Shown piece after piece: positions 58,741 through 64,000 of a DNA stretch of 64,000 bases (position 1 is the stretch's first letter; each line of letters opens with the position of its first letter). Under the pieces are notes generated by a model. The model did no database searches. It worked only from the letters and a program-made list of their open reading frames with translations, and was not told the origin of the DNA. This DNA comes from Chromobotia macracanthus. Taxonomy: Eukaryota > Chordata > Actinopteri > Cypriniformes > Botiidae. Location of the stretch: contig JAZGTH010000008.1 of NCBI GenBank assembly GCA_036877525.1, positions 6,737,001-6,801,000 on the forward strand. The letters run 5' to 3'. The position numbers and the translations under genes were made by a program.

Positions 58741-61229
58741 AACACTGTTATGGAATAATGAAGAATTGATCATGCGTCCAGGCTGCAAGCTATATTCACC
58801 TTTAATTTATACATGCACATCCACATTTAGGCTAGGAACATTACGTATTCTTTATCTGTTACAGTAATGGGGGATGTTATTTTTACAGAGGAAACTGAGC
58901 ACACATGCACCATGATTCTGCAGACACAACAGTGGCTTTGCAGGTCGTAAGCAGATCTTGCATGACCTCACTTTCTATTAGACTTCTGTCACTTCACTTG
59001 TATTTGTATAAAATGTCACTTGGCAGTTTATGAGAGGGACACCTAGCTAAAATCAATTCCTGGGGAAGGCTCAGTTTCAGCCTGTAGACAATATACATCC
59101 CCCATCCCCCAATTCTGGAAAATCTGCAATGGCTCAGTTTTCACGCTGCCAACTTAGAACTCAGAAAGAACAAGTGGCTTAGCACTGCCTGATATGTCTA
59201 GCTAAAACTAATACCGTAACTTAACAGTAAAAGGTCTATCTAAAGCCTGAAAGATATTTTTCTATTTGATTGACACATCGATAATACCCATCCCCTGAGT
59301 AACCGCATTGGTTTCCTTGGTAACATTTATCGCATAGAAACAGATAAAACCTGGCACGAACCTAAGAAGTGATGTCAGTGTTGTGTCTGCCTTTGTCTGT
59401 CCACATCTCCTGTAGACAACACGGCAAAGTTTGGCTTTGAAACCTCGCCAGCCTCCGACACAATTATGGTGTGCACTGAACAAATGCCAAAAGTGCCAGT
59501 CAGGTCCATGTATCTCTGTTTCATATAGGCCCTGGTGCCTGGCTCTGTGCGTGGGAGTGGATTCAAATGGGAGAGAGCGAGGCGAGACAGACAGCGTGTT
59601 AAACACAGAGGACTAGACCCCGGAGTGACATTTGAAATCTCTTTGTGTGTGCCGGCCTTCATTTCTTTCAGTAGCGCTCTATTCAGTGGAGAGTGTGTTC
59701 TGAAGCATGAATGTTTGAGAGAAGCCAGGTTCAAGCTGGCCTTAGAGGAAGGACACTAGTAGGAAACAGCTCACAGATTTTTGCCAGCTTGCCGCTGTGC
59801 AGTACCATCAGGTGTACCAGGTGGCTGATTGATACCAATCAGGTGACTGTCTCCGTAACTTTAACCAAAGCCCTGCACCCAGGGGGAACCTCAGAAAGGC
59901 AGAATTGCCGACAGGGAGACCAGAGGCTGTTGTGTTTAATTGGAAATCAATGGAGTAGATGTCTCAGTACACTCAGTAAACACTCAATAAACCGCTTTTG
60001 TGCGGAAACAGTTCATCACTTAATACATTGCCTGAATGTGTGCTAATCTTCAGCGTAATTGGCATTAAATTTTCATTTGGACTGAGCTAAATTTGGAGTT
60101 TACTATCAGTGAGAAATATTTACGTTGTAAGAGCAGTCACAGAAAATGTGCTACAGGTATGTGTTTATTTACAGCACTGCACTTTGTGGTCATTTTCGTC
60201 AGGGAAAGTAAATAATTGCTCACAAAGCCCACAAGATCCAAGCTAAGCCTTGTTGACCATTAGGCTTTTAATAGTGATTTTAACTGTTTAACTGATTAAC
60301 TGTTTTTGCATTTTTAATAGCATACACTTGCTATCAGAATTTGAAATTGCAGGTCTAGGGATACAAAGTAAATCAAGTGTAAAAAGATAAAGATATCTGA
60401 CTTGATGAGGTAAAGCACACAGGACATAGGCATCAGTGATTAGTGAGGTAATCCAACATTCTCTTTATCTCAACTAACTGATCAATTATGCACAAGTCTA
60501 GTTCTAATCCCTATTTAGCTTGTGCTGACCACTCAGGTTCTCCCAAAGCTCTTCATTACCATCTTTCTTTTCTCCTCAACGTCACTCCGTCTTCTCTGGC
60601 CTCTTCACAGCTATTCTTCTTCATTTATCCCTCTTTTCTCCCCTTCCTCCTAATCCCTCCCTTTTCTCTTGGCCTCCTCGTCTCTCTTGTTTTTCTGTCT
60701 TTCCTTCTCTCCACACATTCTTCACTTCCTCTCCCTCTTTTGAGCTCCGCTCGGATCCATTACAGCCTTCCCTCCCGTGAAAAATTCGAGGCTGTCAGCA
60801 GAACATCATAATCAAATTGTTTCAAAGGTCATTTAACATCGGAGCGCAGAGCATCAACTAAGCCAAAGCCTTCACAGGATCTGGCTCAAAAGCAATTTAT
60901 GTGTCAGAGATGAATTGAGGAACGAAACATTTACAGGGAAAATGAACTATCTCAGCCCTGCTTGTAACTGGGACTGTCAGTCCATCTGCAACCACTGTCC
61001 TGCTATTCTGCCCCTCCATATGTTTCTAGATAGATATGGCATCATGTTTCATAAATACTGGTGGCTGTAAAGAGATATTTGTTTGGTGCAGCAGGATACA
61101 GACAGCAGATGTGTATGTCTTCATTTTTAAGAGCACAGTTTGGCAGTTGACATTTGTTGTTGCTGTTATGAATTGTGTTTATGCTTAGAAAGCACAAAAC
61201 TGTAAAATTGCTTGCACAACTCTTTTGAA

Positions 61230-61640
61230 TTGATTATTTGAAACAAAGCGTCGCAGATTGTGCTTTTTTTATAATTAGTGAAAATGTTTGCTAGGTAATG
61301 CAAACCATCAGCGGTTATTACGTCTCTGAAGTAAATCAGAATTAGATAATTCCAAACTAAATTAGCAGGCAGCCCCAATGAATCATCCTATTCCAATAAA
61401 CGTAATGGACATGCTAAGCTTTGATTAATTGTTCAATTAACTTTTCCTTATGTTAGAACTTATTAGCTTTCTATGGATGAATATTCATGCCACACACTTT
61501 ATCTGGTACAACATCCTAGTTTCTTAAATAAACCAAAACAAAAGCAGGGATTCTCATTTGTTAATTAGTCATCCACTCAATAATTAAAAGCATGCCACCA
61601 ATCTTGTATGTTCACAAAATCTTGCTATGTTTAGTACATG
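61230..61640. promoter_or_regulatory. candidate conserved non-coding block
   Basis: A unique AT-rich but non-repetitive stretch with many homeodomain cores (tataattagtg, cagaattagataattcc, ctaaattagcagg, gattaattgttcaattaac). Confidence 0.35.
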
Positions 61641-61698
61641 TGAAGTAGGAAGATTATTGTACGAATGCTAAAAAAAATACTTCCCAGCCATAGGAAGT

Positions 61699-61850
61699 AT
61701 AAAGGGATAGTTCACCCAAAATGTTAAATTATCCTTTACTTACCCTTCTGTTCCAAACCTGTCTCCTGTGGAAAACAAAGTCAGGATGTTAGGGGCTGAC
61801 AGCCTTCATAACTATTTACTTTCATTAAATTCTTTGTTCATACAATTAAA
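61699..61850. mobile_element. fragment of a palindromic fish DNA element (MITE-like)
   Basis: aagggatagttcacccaaaa and tacccttctgttccaaacct followed by gt match one arm of a palindromic non-autonomous element very common in cyprinids and relatives. The second arm was not found. Family name uncertain. Confidence 0.55.
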
Positions 61851-64000
61851 CGTTAGTAATAAAATAATGCATTTTATTTATAATCTGCTTTACTGCAACG
61901 CAGAGCGCTGAAAGTGTCAGTCCTTAACATTCCGCTTTTTGTTTTACTTACAAGAGTGTAACTTTCAGACAACATGAGTAAATTGATTTAATTTTTCTGA
62001 ATGGTTGAACTTTCCTTGGCAATAAACTCTTTTCTATTTTAAAAACAAATTCTTCGAAAATGGGGTTAGAGCTTCAAAAATTGTTTAAACTACAGATGGC
62101 AGTAGTATTTCATAGGCTTACTAAGTCTATAACAGGGAGATATTACAGATAATAGTGGGTGCATGAGAGAGATATGTTTTTGTAATGGTAAAGAATGGTC
62201 TCCCTCTGACCCCTCTATGCCCCATACAAATGCAATCAGCACGGAAGCCAAACGTGATCGCTCTTCCGCACACCACTTGTTTTAATCTTTCTCAGCTTGT
62301 TAGACTCCCATAATATGAAAACACTGCAACAATGATGACTGATGTAAAATGTAAATCTGTAGGGGAGATTAAATAGAAAAGTTTAGCCCCGAGGCCAAGC
62401 TTAGATGGATCAGGATAGCAGAGAACTGTCTCAACTCTAATTGGCTCCAGTAGAGGCTAACAACCAATCGAACGCTGCTTCTTCCTCATTGATCCTTCAC
62501 TTAAAGCCAGAACAGGGCGAGACACAGGAAACGATAAAAACCTGCAACACAATGGTGTTGGATTTGTGGACACACTGAGAACAGAGAAAGAATTGAGGAG
62601 AATTTCCACTGTCAGGAGTGCAAGTGGATCTTGGCATTGGATAAAAAACAAACACACCTGTTTTATTTCACTAATCTGTTCAAATATCTGAGGGCTACCT
62701 GTGAGGGATCAGGTGTGTTTGCTCTCGTCTAGAGGAGATGTGCCCTCCAATCAAAGGGCTTACTTTGTGGAAAGCTGGTTCGCATTAGCCATGTGATACC
62801 ATGAGGTATTGGTAGGTCTACTTCAGGACCTTGGATAGCAAACTAGACTAAGCTCAATAGCATTGAGAAATCCTTTCGTTTGAAGGTGCTGCGTTTCTTC
62901 AGCACCATGGAGAGCTCTCCAATCATCTCTGGGTCTTAAGAGACTTGGAATGTGACCTTCGTTTGAAAGCACAGCTCTGCTAATTTGATGCCTTGAATTG
63001 TTCCTCTCAGGTGTAGAAACATGGATCTGCCTGAAGGGTTTGTCTTGGACATCTATGTCATCATTGCACCGTTTCAGATGTACTGTTGCATTATGCATGG
63101 TTTACAACTGTGTGCCTGTGAAAAACATACTGGCTTTGGTATTGTTTCAAAGAGTGAAAAGAACCCTTTTAAAACTGTTAGGGAAATTTATTAAGTAAAA
63201 AATTGCATAGTTTATTGGGATGCTTGTAGTTTATTTGCATGCACTGTTTGTGTGAGTGCTTGATTCACTAAAAGAATTATGCAAATCAGGTAAAAGCGCA
63301 AAATCTGTGCTGGGCCCAATTCCCGATTTTTCATGTCGGCTCTGAGTGCTAGTAGCAGCAGACTAACACAATCTGTTATACTTCATCATATACTGCATCA
63401 TTGTAAAGCATCACTGCGGCACTCCAATCCAGACTCCTGAACGTAGTAAAACGTATAAATGCAGTATAATTCTCATCTTTATCATTTGCTGATTATGTGA
63501 CAAATAACTCATGGCAGGGTTAATAGAAAATGTATATAAACGCCTTTTAATTAAAATTTAACAAAAAGGAAACCTTCAGGTAAGCCTGGCTTTTTCAAGC
63601 CTGACTGAAGATAAACTCAGTCTTAGATTCTAATCTACAAACAGTGCAGGTTAGTTTGGAGGTACGTACCCTGTAAATGTCACAGGGCAGACAAGAGAGC
63701 GTCTGTTATTGCAGTTTACAGTCTGCTGTAATGAAGTTTCTTGCTACAACATTTGGCTCAAGATAATCGCTCAGCCGAATGGTATTTCACAAAATAATTC
63801 GGCGTCACAACACGGAGGCACAGCAGTATGTTTTGGGTATATTATGCCTATTTCCTGGCAAGCCAGATATTGCTGATAGCATGCAAATAAACACAATTCG
63901 GAAAACACAATTTAAGGTAAATAATTTGAGCTGCGAGTGAAGAAACTCTGGATGTAAAAGCTTAAAAGATAACTTATGCCTAGACCCTCAAGTTTAGAGA

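Larger units (their letters stand above)
50581..64000. other. gene-free interval to the right edge
   Basis: No gene recognised; in particular no PTPRG phosphatase exon. It contains microsatellites, two transposon-like remnants, a strong inverted repeat at 56.11 kb and three unique enhancer-like blocks listed separately. I cannot exclude single short exons. Confidence 0.55.

Overview
The window is vertebrate genomic DNA, almost certainly from a teleost fish. Evidence: multi-exon genes with GT-AG introns, long AT-rich non-coding stretches, many microsatellites, remnants of transposons typical of fish, and protein sequences closest to fish versions as I know them. A degenerate copy of a palindromic DNA element common in cyprinid and related genomes (about 61.7 kb) leans towards an ostariophysan. 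The species is not determined. No prokaryotic, viral or CRISPR features were seen.

Layout. (1) 747-18746, plus strand: the last seven coding exons of cadps (CAPS1, calcium-dependent secretion activator); the gene starts left of the window. Its introns carry a 53-bp minisatellite (4.9-6.0 kb) and a CpG-dense patch near 12.9 kb. (2) 18.7-28.2 kb: cadps 3'UTR and an intergenic interval with unique, GC-balanced blocks that look like conserved enhancers. (3) 28206-30231, plus strand: complete fezf2, four coding exons, 435 aa, with an eh1 repressor motif and six C2H2 zinc fingers. (4) 30.2-36.2 kb: fezf2 3' region and candidate enhancers. (5) 37397-36280, minus strand: complete four-exon c3orf14 homologue, 145 aa. 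(6) 42911-38628, minus strand: a ten-exon opioid-growth-factor-receptor-like gene. It has a 13-residue tandem repeat tail, an internal exon-pair duplication and a one-base frameshift in the repeat array. (7) 43-64 kb: no gene recognised; transposon remnants, simple repeats and several unique enhancer-like blocks.

cadps, fezf2 and c3orf14 keep the order and relative orientation of human 3p14.2 (CADPS, FEZF2, C3orf14, then PTPRG). The OGFR-like gene sits where the human order would lead towards PTPRG, and no PTPRG exon was recognised.

The genes do not form one pathway. cadps acts in vesicle priming, fezf2 in forebrain patterning, c3orf14 is poorly characterised, and the OGFR-like gene has a nuclear-receptor-like OGFr_N domain. 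The most interesting locus is the OGFR-like gene. Its upstream 150 bp holds a perfect interferon-stimulated response element consensus next to further IRF-like sites, and its coding region shows rapid change (repeat expansion, exon-pair duplication, frameshift). This suggests an interferon-responsive, fast-evolving gene.
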